Origin: an uncultured Megasphaera sp.
GTDB taxonomy: Bacteria; Bacillota; Negativicutes; Veillonellales; Megasphaeraceae
NCBI GenBank assembly: GCA_902464195.1
Contig: CABQJB010000130.1
Span: 1-5,722, forward strand
DNA: 5,722 nucleotides
Direction of reading: 5' to 3'
Shown: positions 1 through 5,497 of the stretch, in pieces
How positions within the stretch are numbered: position 1 is the stretch's first letter
How the letters are laid out: every line of letters begins with the position of its first letter
Notes under the pieces: model-generated
Databases searched by the model: none
Told to the model about the DNA's origin: nothing
The model's input: only the letters and a program-made list of their open reading frames with translations
Translations under genes and position numbers: made by a program

Positions 1-135
1 GTACATGTGCCACAGCGACAGGCCTGTCAGGGCGGCGCCAAACAGAACGTGGGCTTTCTTGGCACCGAAGGCCAGGGAGCCGACGGTTCCGGCCAGGGCG
101 ATGCCCAGGGGAATCCCTAAAGGTATCTGTTTCAT
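1..135 (-). CDS. Small hydrophobic protein, N-terminal part (runs off window edge)
   Basis: The first 45 residues of an open frame are present, starting MKQIPLGIPLG and ending ...GLSLWHMY at the window edge, with no stop in view. The start is well supported: the minus strand reads AGGAGGAG a few bases before the ATG. Two hydrophobic stretches are visible, about residues 4-24 (rich in Ile, Leu, Gly, Ala) and 30-42, separated by a basic Lys-Lys-Ala-His turn, so an inner-membrane protein is likely. I do not recognise the family. The gene lies 83 bp after the TonB-dependent receptor on the same strand with no terminator between, so it is probably cotranscribed and may take part in the same uptake system; that role is inference. 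The second hydrophobic segment is bracketed by His29 and His43. Confidence 0.7.
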   Translation of the reverse strand, partial: MKQIPLGIPLGIALAGTVGSLAFGAKKAHVLFGAALTGLSLWHMY

Positions 136-218
136 TGTTCTCCTCCTCATCCATAATATGCAATTGATTCCTACTTTTATCTTACGACAGGAGGAGCGGA
201 AATGCAAGGACTGCGCCT

Positions 219-2189
219 TTAGAATTTGAATTCGATGCCTGTGCGCCAAATACGGCCATCGAGGTAGATGGCGTCGATTTTCTTATTGAAAATATTATCG
301 ACACCGGCAAAGAGGCGGACGGCGTCGCCGTATTTCTTGTTGATGACGAAATTCAAGGTATTATAGGAATAGGTCTGACTGGAATCGCTTTCATAATAGT
401 CATGGACCCACTGTTCCCATAACGTCGCGTTGTATCCATAGGGACGGTGGTCGTCATAGGCCAGCTGCAGCGTCGTAATGTTGTCGGCAATGCCGTCGAC
501 GCCGTGAGCCGATGCTTCGGCCGAAGCGGTTTTATTGCTGGCGCTGGTCCAGTTGCTGGTCACTTTGACATCCAGGTCCCGTGAGAGATTGCGGCCCAGG
601 GTCAGTTCGACACCGTGGGTCTTGGTCGTGCCGTCGATGTTGTAATATTCATTATAGCCGCGGCGGCCGCCGACAGTGCGGGTCGAAATCATGTTGTCGA
701 TGTCGTTGTGGAAATAGGTGATCTTGCCGAAGGTCTTGCCCCATTCGCCTTCATAGCTGAGGTCCCAGTTCTTCGATTCTTCCGGCCGCAGGTTGGGATT
801 GCCCAAAGTCAGGACGCCCATGTGGGTATAATCCATGTAGAGTTCGCTGACCGTCGGCGCCTTGTAGCCTTCGCCCCAGTTGGCCTTGAAGCGGTTGTGA
901 TCGTTGGCCAGGTAGGTCACGCCGAGATGAGGTGTCGTCTTGCTGCCGAATTCACTGTGATGGTCGTAGCGGACGGCCGGGATGATTTCCCACTTATCGC
1001 CCAGGAGCCATTCGTCCTGGATGTAGGCCGCGTACGTATTGAGATTCTTGCCGCTGTCTCCGTCCTTGCCGAAGTTGACGCCGTCCACGTCATAGCGGTC
1101 GTATTCCGTGCCATACGTCAAAGTGTGGTCGCCATTGATTTTATGGCTGTTCTTGGCTTCGATGCCCCAGATGCTGTACTTGTTGGTTTCGCCGTATTCC
1201 TTGGCCAGAGCCGTATAGGGCAGGAAGCGGAACTTATCGAGCTTGCTGTAGAAAGTGCGGACCATGTAGTCGTCTTTCTTCGTCTTCCCCGTCAGGCTCA
1301 GGCTGGCGTCGCGCCGTTCCGTTTCCAGTTTGGCGTCCTGCAGGCGGACGATGCCGCCCCAGGCACCGAGGTTGTATTCCTTATGGCTCCAGTCGCCGCT
1401 GAGCTTGTCCTTATAGTAACCCAAATCGAGGTTCAAATTCTTGTTTTCCCCTAATTCATAGGTACCGCTGAAATTATAGCTCTGTTTCGGCCCCTGGAGG
1501 TTCTTGACGGGCAGGCCCGAAACTTCGTGTTCCGTCCATTGCCGGTCCTTGGAGAAATTCATGTCGAAAGTGCTGCTGAACTTGCCCTGCCTGCCCAGGT
1601 CGATGTGGTAATAATTAGACATGTTCGTCGTCCCCGTCGTGGCGCCGACCGTGACCGACGGCTTGCCCGTCGACTTCTTGGTGATGATGTTGATGACACC
1701 GGCCAGGGCATCGGAACCGTACTGGGCTGACGCAGCCCCGCGGACGATTTCGATGCGTTCGATATTGTGAACGTTGATGCGGTCCAGGGCCAGGAGGTTC
1801 TGCGTCGTTTCCGTATCTTCGATAGCCGTCCGCTGGCCATTGATGAGAATGAGTGTCGAGTCACTGGACATGCCGCGCATGGAAATGCGGTGGCCAAATC
1901 CGGTGCTGGTGTTCATGATCTGGATATTGTCTGCCAGGCGCAAGGCCGAATAAACATCGGTGGCGCCGAGCTTCTCGATATCGTCGGCCGTAATGACTTC
2001 GACCGTATTGGGCACCATCTTGACGTCCGCCTCGGTCCGCGTCGCCGTTACGACGACATCCTTCGTCGTAACCGCTGACCCATCAGCCGCCCCATCGGTC
2101 GACGCCGCATAAGCCGGCACCGTCAATACCGTCAAAACAGCCCAGGTAATCCATGCCTTCTTCGTTCCCTTGATTTCATGATATGCCAT
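219..2189 (-). CDS. TonB-dependent outer-membrane receptor, CirA/BtuB type
   Basis: Outer-membrane gated channel that takes up a scarce ligand using energy passed by TonB-ExbB-ExbD. From the chosen start the protein has 656 residues, near the size of CirA (about 660) and larger than BtuB (about 614). A signal peptide covers residues 1-28 (KKAW, hydrophobic core, cleavage after AYA). A TonB box KDVVVTAT lies at 43-50. A plug domain spans about 50-175, with ISMRG (102-106), LILINGQR (113-120) and IERIEIVRGAASAQYGSDAL from 143. A 22-strand barrel follows, with WGEGYKAPTVSELY (438-451) and NPNLRPEESKNWDLSYE (464-480), and the chain ends in EFKF with a C-terminal Phe, as outer-membrane barrels do. 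An upstream in-frame ATG at 2240 would add 17 residues but lies inside the Fur-like operator and lacks a ribosome site. The ATG at 2189 follows GAGGGG and gives a clean signal peptide. The operator points to iron, siderophore or heme as substrate; cobalamin cannot be excluded, but no cobalamin riboswitch is seen upstream. Confidence 0.93.
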   Translation of the reverse strand: MAYHEIKGTKKAWITWAVLTVLTVPAYAASTDGAADGSAVTTKDVVVTATRTEADVKMVPNTVEVITADDIEKLGATDVYSALRLADNIQIMNTSTGFGHRISMRGMSSDSTLILINGQRTAIEDTETTQNLLALDRINVHNIERIEIVRGAASAQYGSDALAGVINIITKKSTGKPSVTVGATTGTTNMSNYYHIDLGRQGKFSSTFDMNFSKDRQWTEHEVSGLPVKNLQGPKQSYNFSGTYELGENKNLNLDLGYYKDKLSGDWSHKEYNLGAWGGIVRLQDAKLETERRDASLSLTGKTKKDDYMVRTFYSKLDKFRFLPYTALAKEYGETNKYSIWGIEAKNSHKINGDHTLTYGTEYDRYDVDGVNFGKDGDSGKNLNTYAAYIQDEWLLGDKWEIIPAVRYDHHSEFGSKTTPHLGVTYLANDHNRFKANWGEGYKAPTVSELYMDYTHMGVLTLGNPNLRPEESKNWDLSYEGEWGKTFGKITYFHNDIDNMISTRTVGGRRGYNEYYNIDGTTKTHGVELTLGRNLSRDLDVKVTSNWTSASNKTASAEASAHGVDGIADNITTLQLAYDDHRPYGYNATLWEQWVHDYYESDSSQTYSYNTLNFVINKKYGDAVRLFAGVDNIFNKKIDAIYLDGRIWRTGIEFKF

Positions 2190-2225
2190 GTAGGTAAATC
2201 CCCTCTCTTTCGCCCGTGGCGATAT

Positions 2226-2244
2226 AATATTGAAAATCATTTAC
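2226..2244. promoter_or_regulatory. Fur-box-like operator upstream of the receptor gene
   Basis: The plus strand reads AATATTGAAAATCATTTAC, which matches the 19 bp Fur consensus GATAATGATAATCATTATC at 14 positions, including the continuous core AATCATT. It lies 37 bp before the receptor start codon and just downstream of the best promoter candidate, where a bound Fur repressor would block transcription. The match was counted by hand. The surrounding DNA is AT-rich, which raises the chance of a fortuitous match, but the target gene is of the expected type. Confidence 0.55.
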
Positions 2245-2255
2245 CAATAAATAAT

Positions 2256-2285
2256 ATCATAAAACAAGGTGCCGGTCTGCTCCAA
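2256..2285 (-). promoter_or_regulatory. Candidate promoter of the TonB-dependent receptor
   Basis: On the minus strand TTGGAG (2285-2280) is followed after 18 bases by TATGAT (2261-2256), a 5 of 6 match to TATAAT. Transcription would start near 2249, immediately before the Fur-like box, leaving a leader of about 60 bases. The -35 match is poor and other AT-rich -10 candidates such as TATTAT overlap, so the exact box is uncertain. Confidence 0.35.
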
Positions 2286-2351
2286 TAAGACAAAAAAGCT
2301 CCATTCCGACCGTTTTTCATAAAATTGATAAAGAATCGTAATATGGGTGTG

Positions 2352-2385
2352 AAAAAGAGGCTGTCCATATGGACAGCCTCTTTTT
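2352..2385 (-). terminator. 34 bp perfect palindrome, intrinsic terminator
   Basis: The two 17-base arms (AAAAAGAGGCTGTCCAT and its exact complement) meet without a spacer. In RNA the GC-rich stem GAGGCTGTCC/GGACAGCCTC closes a small AUAU loop and is followed by five U on either strand. It is 139 bases past the dehydrogenase stop codon and before the receptor promoter, so it most likely ends the dehydrogenase transcript and keeps it out of the receptor operon. Because A and T tracts flank both sides it could work in both directions, but no plus-strand gene needs it. Confidence 0.75.
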
Positions 2386-2392
2386 GAGTTTT

Positions 2393-2468
2393 AAGTTTGT
2401 AGTTTTTAGTTTGCAGCAAATGGCAAAAAATTTAAAACCATTTTCTACAAACTCCATACTACAAACTA
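2393..2468. repeat. Large imperfect stem-loop made of inverted 7 bp repeats
   Basis: The left arm (2393-2423) and right arm (2438-2468) are complementary at 25 of 31 positions by hand count, around a 14-base A/T-rich loop. The outer parts have a 7 bp period: from 2386 the plus strand reads GAGTTTT, AAGTTTG, TAGTTTT, TAGTTTG; from 2468 the minus strand reads TAGTTTG, TAGTATG, GAGTTTG. It sits between the dehydrogenase stop and the 34 bp terminator. No coding sense is apparent. It could be a small non-autonomous element or a transcript-stabilising hairpin; the function is unknown. Confidence 0.6.
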
Positions 2469-2493
2469 TAAAGCAAAAAGGACCACGCATGAT

Positions 2494-2522
2494 GGCAGAA
2501 GCCTTCGTGCGACGGCCCCTAC
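2494..2522 (-). repeat. GTAGGGG repeat, copy 1
   Basis: Starting two bases after the dehydrogenase stop codon, the minus strand reads GTAGGGGCCGTC, then GCACGAAGGC. This resembles the two GTAGGGG units near the right end of the window (5583-5690). The segment GCCGTCGCACGAAGGC is nearly self-complementary and could fold into a short hairpin. It is the most diverged of the three copies, and beyond the first 12 bases the similarity is weak. Confidence 0.45.
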
Positions 2523-2524
2523 AC

Positions 2525-3481
2525 TCATGCTTTATACCCGGTCATGAGGTCGACGATGTTTTCTAAGGGGTTGCCGGCCAGGTAGCGTTTGAGATTATCT
2601 GCGGCGATGCGGACGATGTAGTCGTGCGTCGCCTGGAGATGATAGCCGCCGGAGATGTGCGGCGTGATGTAGATGCCCGGTGTCTTCCACAGGGGATCCG
2701 ACGGCGGCAGCGGTTCCGGGTCGGTGACATCCAGGGCGGCGCCGGCCAGATGGCCCTGGGCGACGGCTTCCTGCAATGCGGTCTGGTCGACATTGGTGCC
2801 GCGGCCGACATTGACGAAATAAGCGCCTTTCTTCATGGCCGCAAAGCGCGCGGCGTCATAGATGTGATACGTTTCCGGCGTATCGGGCAGGCACGAAGCG
2901 ACGATATCCGCTTTCGCCAGGTATTCATTGAAATGGGCCATATCCCCCATTTCGTCAGCTTCCGGCGGCACGGCGCCCTGACGGCGGCGCAAGCCGATGA
3001 CGTGGGCCCCCATGGCCTTGACGCGCTGGCCGAAGTTACGGCCGATATTGCCGAATCCGACGACGACGACCGTCGCGCCATAGAGGGACGTGACCGGCCC
3101 TTCATCGTGCCACAGGGACTGGTGCTGATTGTCATAATAAAGATAGAGATTCTTCATCATAGCCAGTGTCTGGGCCAGCATGTGTTCCGACAAGGCCAGG
3201 CCATAGGCACCGGTCGCATTGGTCAAGGTAACGCCGGCCGGCAGGATACCGGGTTTACAGTATTCGTTGGCACCGGCACTGTTGAGCTGGAGCCACTGCA
3301 GCTGCGATGCCTTCTTCACCAGGTCAGGAGCGATATTGCCAATGATGACGTCCGCTTCTTCCAATGCCTTTCCGGCCTGGGTCCCATCACCGGGACAATA
3401 GCAAAAATCCGCTTCCGGAGCAGCTGCTTCCAGCCACTGTTTCTGTTTTGCATCGACATCCATGACAACTAAGATATTCAA
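2525..3481 (-). CDS. D-2-hydroxyacid dehydrogenase, NAD(P)-dependent
   Basis: Cytoplasmic oxidoreductase that interconverts a 2-oxoacid and its D-2-hydroxyacid using NAD(P)H; the substrate is not evident. With a TTG start the protein has 318 residues, normal for the family. The substrate domain comes first, followed by NATGAYGLALSEHM (88-101), then the Rossmann motif VGFGNIG (141-147). The catalytic Arg-Glu-His set is complete: Arg227 in NVGRG, Glu256 in DPEPLPP and His275 in TPHISGG. The end of the second Rossmann strand reads GLRRR with no acidic residue, which in this family suggests NADP(H). The frame extends to a GTG at 3490, but AGGGAG abuts that codon, whereas it lies 8 bases before the TTG at 3481. 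The TTG start also gives the typical MNILVV opening. The gene follows the small HTH-like gene closely and ends before the palindromic terminator. Confidence 0.9.
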   Translation of the reverse strand: MNILVVMDVDAKQKQWLEAAAPEADFCYCPGDGTQAGKALEEADVIIGNIAPDLVKKASQLQWLQLNSAGANEYCKPGILPAGVTLTNATGAYGLALSEHMLAQTLAMMKNLYLYYDNQHQSLWHDEGPVTSLYGATVVVVGFGNIGRNFGQRVKAMGAHVIGLRRRQGAVPPEADEMGDMAHFNEYLAKADIVASCLPDTPETYHIYDAARFAAMKKGAYFVNVGRGTNVDQTALQEAVAQGHLAGAALDVTDPEPLPPSDPLWKTPGIYITPHISGGYHLQATHDYIVRIAADNLKRYLAGNPLENIVDLMTGYKA

Positions 3482-3486
3482 ACGAA

Positions 3487-3651
3487 TCACTCCCTATTGC
3501 TTTTTTCTTTAGCGGCAATTTCTTTTACCGTTTCTAACGGGCATTGGGCAACATGCGCAATGAATTCATAGGTCACGTCTTCCTTCAAGAGATCCTTGAC
3601 AATCTGATCGACACTGCGCCGTTTTCCGTCCGCATTGACGAATGGGCCCAT
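3487..3651 (-). CDS. Small protein with helix-turn-helix-like C-terminus (54 aa)
   Basis: I do not recognise a named family. The protein starts MGPFVNADGKRRSVDQIVKD. Residues 27-47 (TYEFIAHVA, QCP, LETVKEIAA) have the pattern of two helices joined by a tight turn, as in small DNA-binding helix-turn-helix domains. The start is set by AGGAGG at 3665-3660, 8 bases before the ATG at 3651. Upstream in-frame ATGs at 3711 and 3672 lie before or inside the -10 box and cannot be used from this promoter. The stop is 5 bases before the dehydrogenase TTG, so the two genes form an operon. It may regulate the operon or the divergent permease, or bind something else; this is inference. The short length leaves some doubt that it is a real gene, but the promoter and ribosome site support it. 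Confidence 0.7.
   Translation of the reverse strand: MGPFVNADGKRRSVDQIVKDLLKEDVTYEFIAHVAQCPLETVKEIAAKEKSNRE
3490..3495 (-). promoter_or_regulatory. Ribosome binding site that decides the TTG start of the dehydrogenase
   Basis: AGGGAG on the minus strand is 8 bases from TTG (3481) and directly adjacent to the alternative GTG (3490). It overlaps the last codons of the preceding small gene, whose stop TGA is at 3489-3487. Ribosomes ending on the small gene would therefore sit at the dehydrogenase start, so translational coupling is likely. Confidence 0.6.
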
Positions 3652-3670
3652 TTTTCCCGCCTCCTCTGCC

Positions 3671-3679
3671 ATTATAACA
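3671..3679 (-). promoter_or_regulatory. Extended -10 promoter of the HTH-like gene and dehydrogenase
   Basis: The minus strand reads TGTTATAAT, a perfect TATAAT with the TG of an extended -10 element. No convincing -35 is seen at 16-18 bases (TATGCA is the nearest), which is common for extended -10 promoters. The expected start lies about 7 bases downstream, giving a leader of roughly 15 bases that contains the AGGAGG site. Confidence 0.65.
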
Positions 3680-3734
3680 CAATCGAGAGACCTGCATATA
3701 TATTGCAACAAAAATCATCCTTCTTTCATGAGGA

Positions 3735-3774
3735 GCCGCTGTTAGCTGTTTGCAAGACAAAGGCTAGCAGCCGC
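3735..3774. other. Stem-loop in the divergent intergenic region
   Basis: The arms GCCGCTGTTAGC (3735-3746) and GCTAGCAGCCGC (3763-3774) pair at 11 of 12 positions, counting one G-U pair, around a 16-base loop. No T-tract of terminator quality follows on either strand. It lies upstream of both divergent promoters, so it should not be in the leader of either transcript. It could be part of an unseen small RNA or a protein-binding site. The rest of 3652-4028 outside the promoters and the leader hairpin shows no gene. Confidence 0.4.
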
Positions 3775-3904
3775 CTATTTGTATTTCATTATAGCTTCTC
3801 AATAAAGAAAAAGATAGCATTCCATGATAGCTGTAACAGAACTGTGCGGGCCCGGCCACAATATGGCTGATACATCGTAATTTGTCCTCACCGTTTTTCC
3901 CGGA

Positions 3905-3932
3905 TTGACAAGCGCTATTTTTGTTCTATACT
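3905..3932 (+). promoter_or_regulatory. Sigma-70-type promoter of the amino acid permease
   Basis: TTGACA (3905-3910, perfect) and TATACT (3927-3932, 5 of 6) are separated by 16 bases. The start would be near 3939, giving a leader of about 90 bases before the permease ATG that contains a complete terminator hairpin. Confidence 0.75.
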
Positions 3933-3957
3933 AATAGACAGAGTGTAATCGTCAAAC

Positions 3958-4011
3958 GACCGCACGAAGGGGTACACCACCTTGGGTGTAAACTTTCGTG
4001 CGGTCTTTTTT
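3958..4011 (+). terminator. Leader terminator (candidate attenuator) of the permease gene
   Basis: GACCGCACGAA (3958-3968) pairs perfectly with TTCGTGCGGTC (3995-4005). An inner stem TACACC/GGTGTA (3973-3978 with 3985-3990) encloses the loop ACCTTG. Six T follow (4006-4011). This is a complete intrinsic terminator placed between the promoter at 3905 and the ribosome site at 4015-4020. With no plus-strand gene upstream for it to end, control of permease transcription by attenuation is the simplest reading. It does not match any riboswitch class I can recall. Possible competing pairs are GTGTA (3943-3947) with TACAC (3973-3977) and TCGT with ACGA just before the main stem; both are weak. Confidence 0.75.
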
Positions 4012-4028
4012 GTTAGGAGGTCTTTTTC

Positions 4029-5384
4029 ATGAAAGAAGCATCACAGATGCAGCGCGGCCTGAAGAATCGTCATCTCCAGATGATCGCCCTGGGCGGCGCT
4101 ATCGGTACGGGGTTGTTTTATGGGTCGGCATCGACCATTTCCCTGGGTGGGCCGTCGGTCATTGCAGCCTATCTCATCTGCGGCATCGTCATTTTCCTCA
4201 TCATGCGCATGTTAGGAGAAATGGCCGTCGAAGAACCGGTGTCCGGGTCCTTTAGTTATTACGCTGACAAATATTGGGGCCCTTTCCCGGGTTTCATGCT
4301 GGGCTGGAATTACTGGTTCTCTTATGTCATCATCAGCATGGCCGAATTGACAGCCGTCGGCATCTACGTCCATTACTGGCTGCCCGACCTGCCGCAATGG
4401 GTCACGGCACTGGTCTGTCTCATCGCCATTACCTGTCTCAATCTGGTCAACGTCCGGGCCTACGGTGAAACGGAATTCTGGATGTCCTTCATCAAAGTGG
4501 CGGCCATCCTGGGCATGATCGCCCTCGGTGCCTGGCTCATCTTTCAGGATAGCCGGCCGTTCCCGCAGAACTTCAGCAACCTCTGGGATTACGGCGGCGT
4601 CCTGCCCAACGGGATCTGGGGCTTCTGCCTGGCCATGGTGACGGTCATCTTTTCCTTTGGCGGCGTCGAACTGATTGGCATCACAGCGGGAGAAGCGGAA
4701 AATCCCGAACGGTCCCTGCCCAAGGCCATCAACCAGATCATCTGGCGCATCCTCGTCTTCTACATCGGGACCATGGTCGTCATCATGAGCCTTTGGCCGT
4801 GGAACCAGATTGGCACGCAGAACAGTCCCTTCGTCCAGATTTTCACCAACGTCGGCTTCCCGGCAGCGGCCAATCTCCTCAACTTCGTCGTCCTGGCGGC
4901 AGCCATTTCCGTCTATAACTCGGCCATTTACGGCAATTCCCGCATCGCCTACGGCCTGGCTGAAGAAGGCAATGCCCCGCAGTGGTTCAAGAAGCTGTCG
5001 TCTCGGGGCGTACCGGTCCACACGCTCTGCCTCTGCTCGGGCCTGACCCTGTTCGTCGTCGCCGTGACCTATTTCTTCCCGGGAAAAATCTTTATGTACT
5101 TCCTGTCCCTCACCGTCGGCGCCACCATCGTCAACTGGATCACCATCATCGTGACGCACTTGAAATTCAAGGCCTGCTGCCAGAAAACAGGCAAGACGAC
5201 GAAATTCCCGTCCCTCTGGTATCCGGCAGCCGACTACTTCTGCCTGGCCTTCCTCTGCTTCATCGTCCTCATGATGACCCAGATGCCGGACATGCTCACA
5301 GCCGTCCTCATCATGCCCGTCTGGCTGGCCATCCTCTGGTGCTGCTGGCGCCGCCTGGCCCCTTCGCCCGTGACCAGCCATTAA
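4029..5384 (+). CDS. Amino acid permease, AroP/PheP-like (APC superfamily, AAT family)
   Basis: Inner-membrane, proton-coupled amino acid importer with about 12 membrane helices in 451 residues; E. coli AroP has 457. Family motifs are in order: RGLKNRHLQMIALGGAIGTG (9-28), GEMAVEEPVSGSFSYYADKY (63-82), GWNYWFSYV (92-100), MAELTAVGIY (104-113), FSFGGVELIGITAGEAENPE (208-227), SVYNSAIYGNSR (294-305) and GNAPQWFKK (314-322). These recall E. coli AroP and PheP from memory, including VNVRAYGETEFW and SPFVQIF, so aromatic amino acids are the likely substrates; relatives such as ProY or YifK are not excluded. The start is secure, with AGGAGG at 4015-4020, 8 bases before ATG. It is transcribed divergently from the HTH-like and dehydrogenase genes and has a terminator in its leader. 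Codons are strongly C-ending, which also explains a long open antisense frame. Confidence 0.93.
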   Translation: MKEASQMQRGLKNRHLQMIALGGAIGTGLFYGSASTISLGGPSVIAAYLICGIVIFLIMRMLGEMAVEEPVSGSFSYYADKYWGPFPGFMLGWNYWFSYVIISMAELTAVGIYVHYWLPDLPQWVTALVCLIAITCLNLVNVRAYGETEFWMSFIKVAAILGMIALGAWLIFQDSRPFPQNFSNLWDYGGVLPNGIWGFCLAMVTVIFSFGGVELIGITAGEAENPERSLPKAINQIIWRILVFYIGTMVVIMSLWPWNQIGTQNSPFVQIFTNVGFPAAANLLNFVVLAAAISVYNSAIYGNSRIAYGLAEEGNAPQWFKKLSSRGVPVHTLCLCSGLTLFVVAVTYFFPGKIFMYFLSLTVGATIVNWITIIVTHLKFKACCQKTGKTTKFPSLWYPAADYFCLAFLCFIVLMMTQMPDMLTAVLIMPVWLAILWCCWRRLAPSPVTSH

Positions 5385-5386
5385 TA

Positions 5387-5402
5387 GGGGCCTGACGGCC
5401 CC
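5387..5402 (+). other. GC-only hairpin just after the permease stop
   Basis: GGGGCC, loop TGAC, GGCCCC: a perfect 6 bp stem starting 3 bases after the stop codon. No T-tract follows, so it is not a standard intrinsic terminator. It may protect the 3' end or slow polymerase. No better terminator for the permease is visible in the window. Confidence 0.45.
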
Positions 5403-5432
5403 GCAGGCCGCCGTTCGCAGGCCGCAGGCCGC
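5403..5432. repeat. Three direct copies of GCAGGCCGC
   Basis: GCAGGCCGC occurs at 5403-5411, 5417-5425 and 5424-5432, the last two overlapping by two bases. It directly abuts the GC hairpin after the permease. No function is evident. Confidence 0.5.
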
Positions 5433-5497
5433 TTCGGACTCAGATGCCGCTGCGCGACGATAAATTCAAATTAACGACATCGCCTCGAGTACCCCTC

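Noticed and set aside
615..1454. 279-codon plus-strand open frame within the receptor gene
   Set aside because: It is antisense to the barrel region of a clear TonB-dependent receptor; the composition is an artefact of the complementary codons and there is no promoter or ribosome site.
2190..2240. Upstream ATG (2240) extending the receptor by 17 residues
   Set aside because: It lies in the Fur-like box, lacks a ribosome site and would spoil the signal peptide.
2237..2419. 60-codon minus-strand frame running from the repeat through the terminator to the receptor promoter
   Set aside because: It crosses the palindromic terminator and promoter elements, has no ribosome site, and its N-terminal part is translated repeat sequence.
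2624..3472. 282-codon plus-strand open frame opposite the dehydrogenase
   Set aside because: It is antisense to a gene with all catalytic motifs; no independent signals.
3743..3831. Five TAGC tetramers spread over the intergenic region
   Set aside because: Spacing is irregular (22, 27, 23, 13) and a 4-base motif is too short to support direct repeats or operators.
3544..3870. 108-codon plus-strand frame across the HTH-like gene and intergenic region
   Set aside because: It runs antisense through a gene and promoter supported by strong signals; no ribosome site and a low-quality composition.
3961..3970. CGCACGAAGG shared between the permease leader hairpin and the GTAGGGG copy at 2502-2511 (other strand)
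   Set aside because: A 10-base match somewhere in a window of this size is expected by chance, and the flanks do not match.
4212..5381. 389-codon open frame on the minus strand opposite the permease
   Set aside because: It is the antisense of a well-conserved permease whose C-ending codons avoid creating stops in this frame. The translation is Asp/Gly/His-rich with no family resemblance and no ribosome site.
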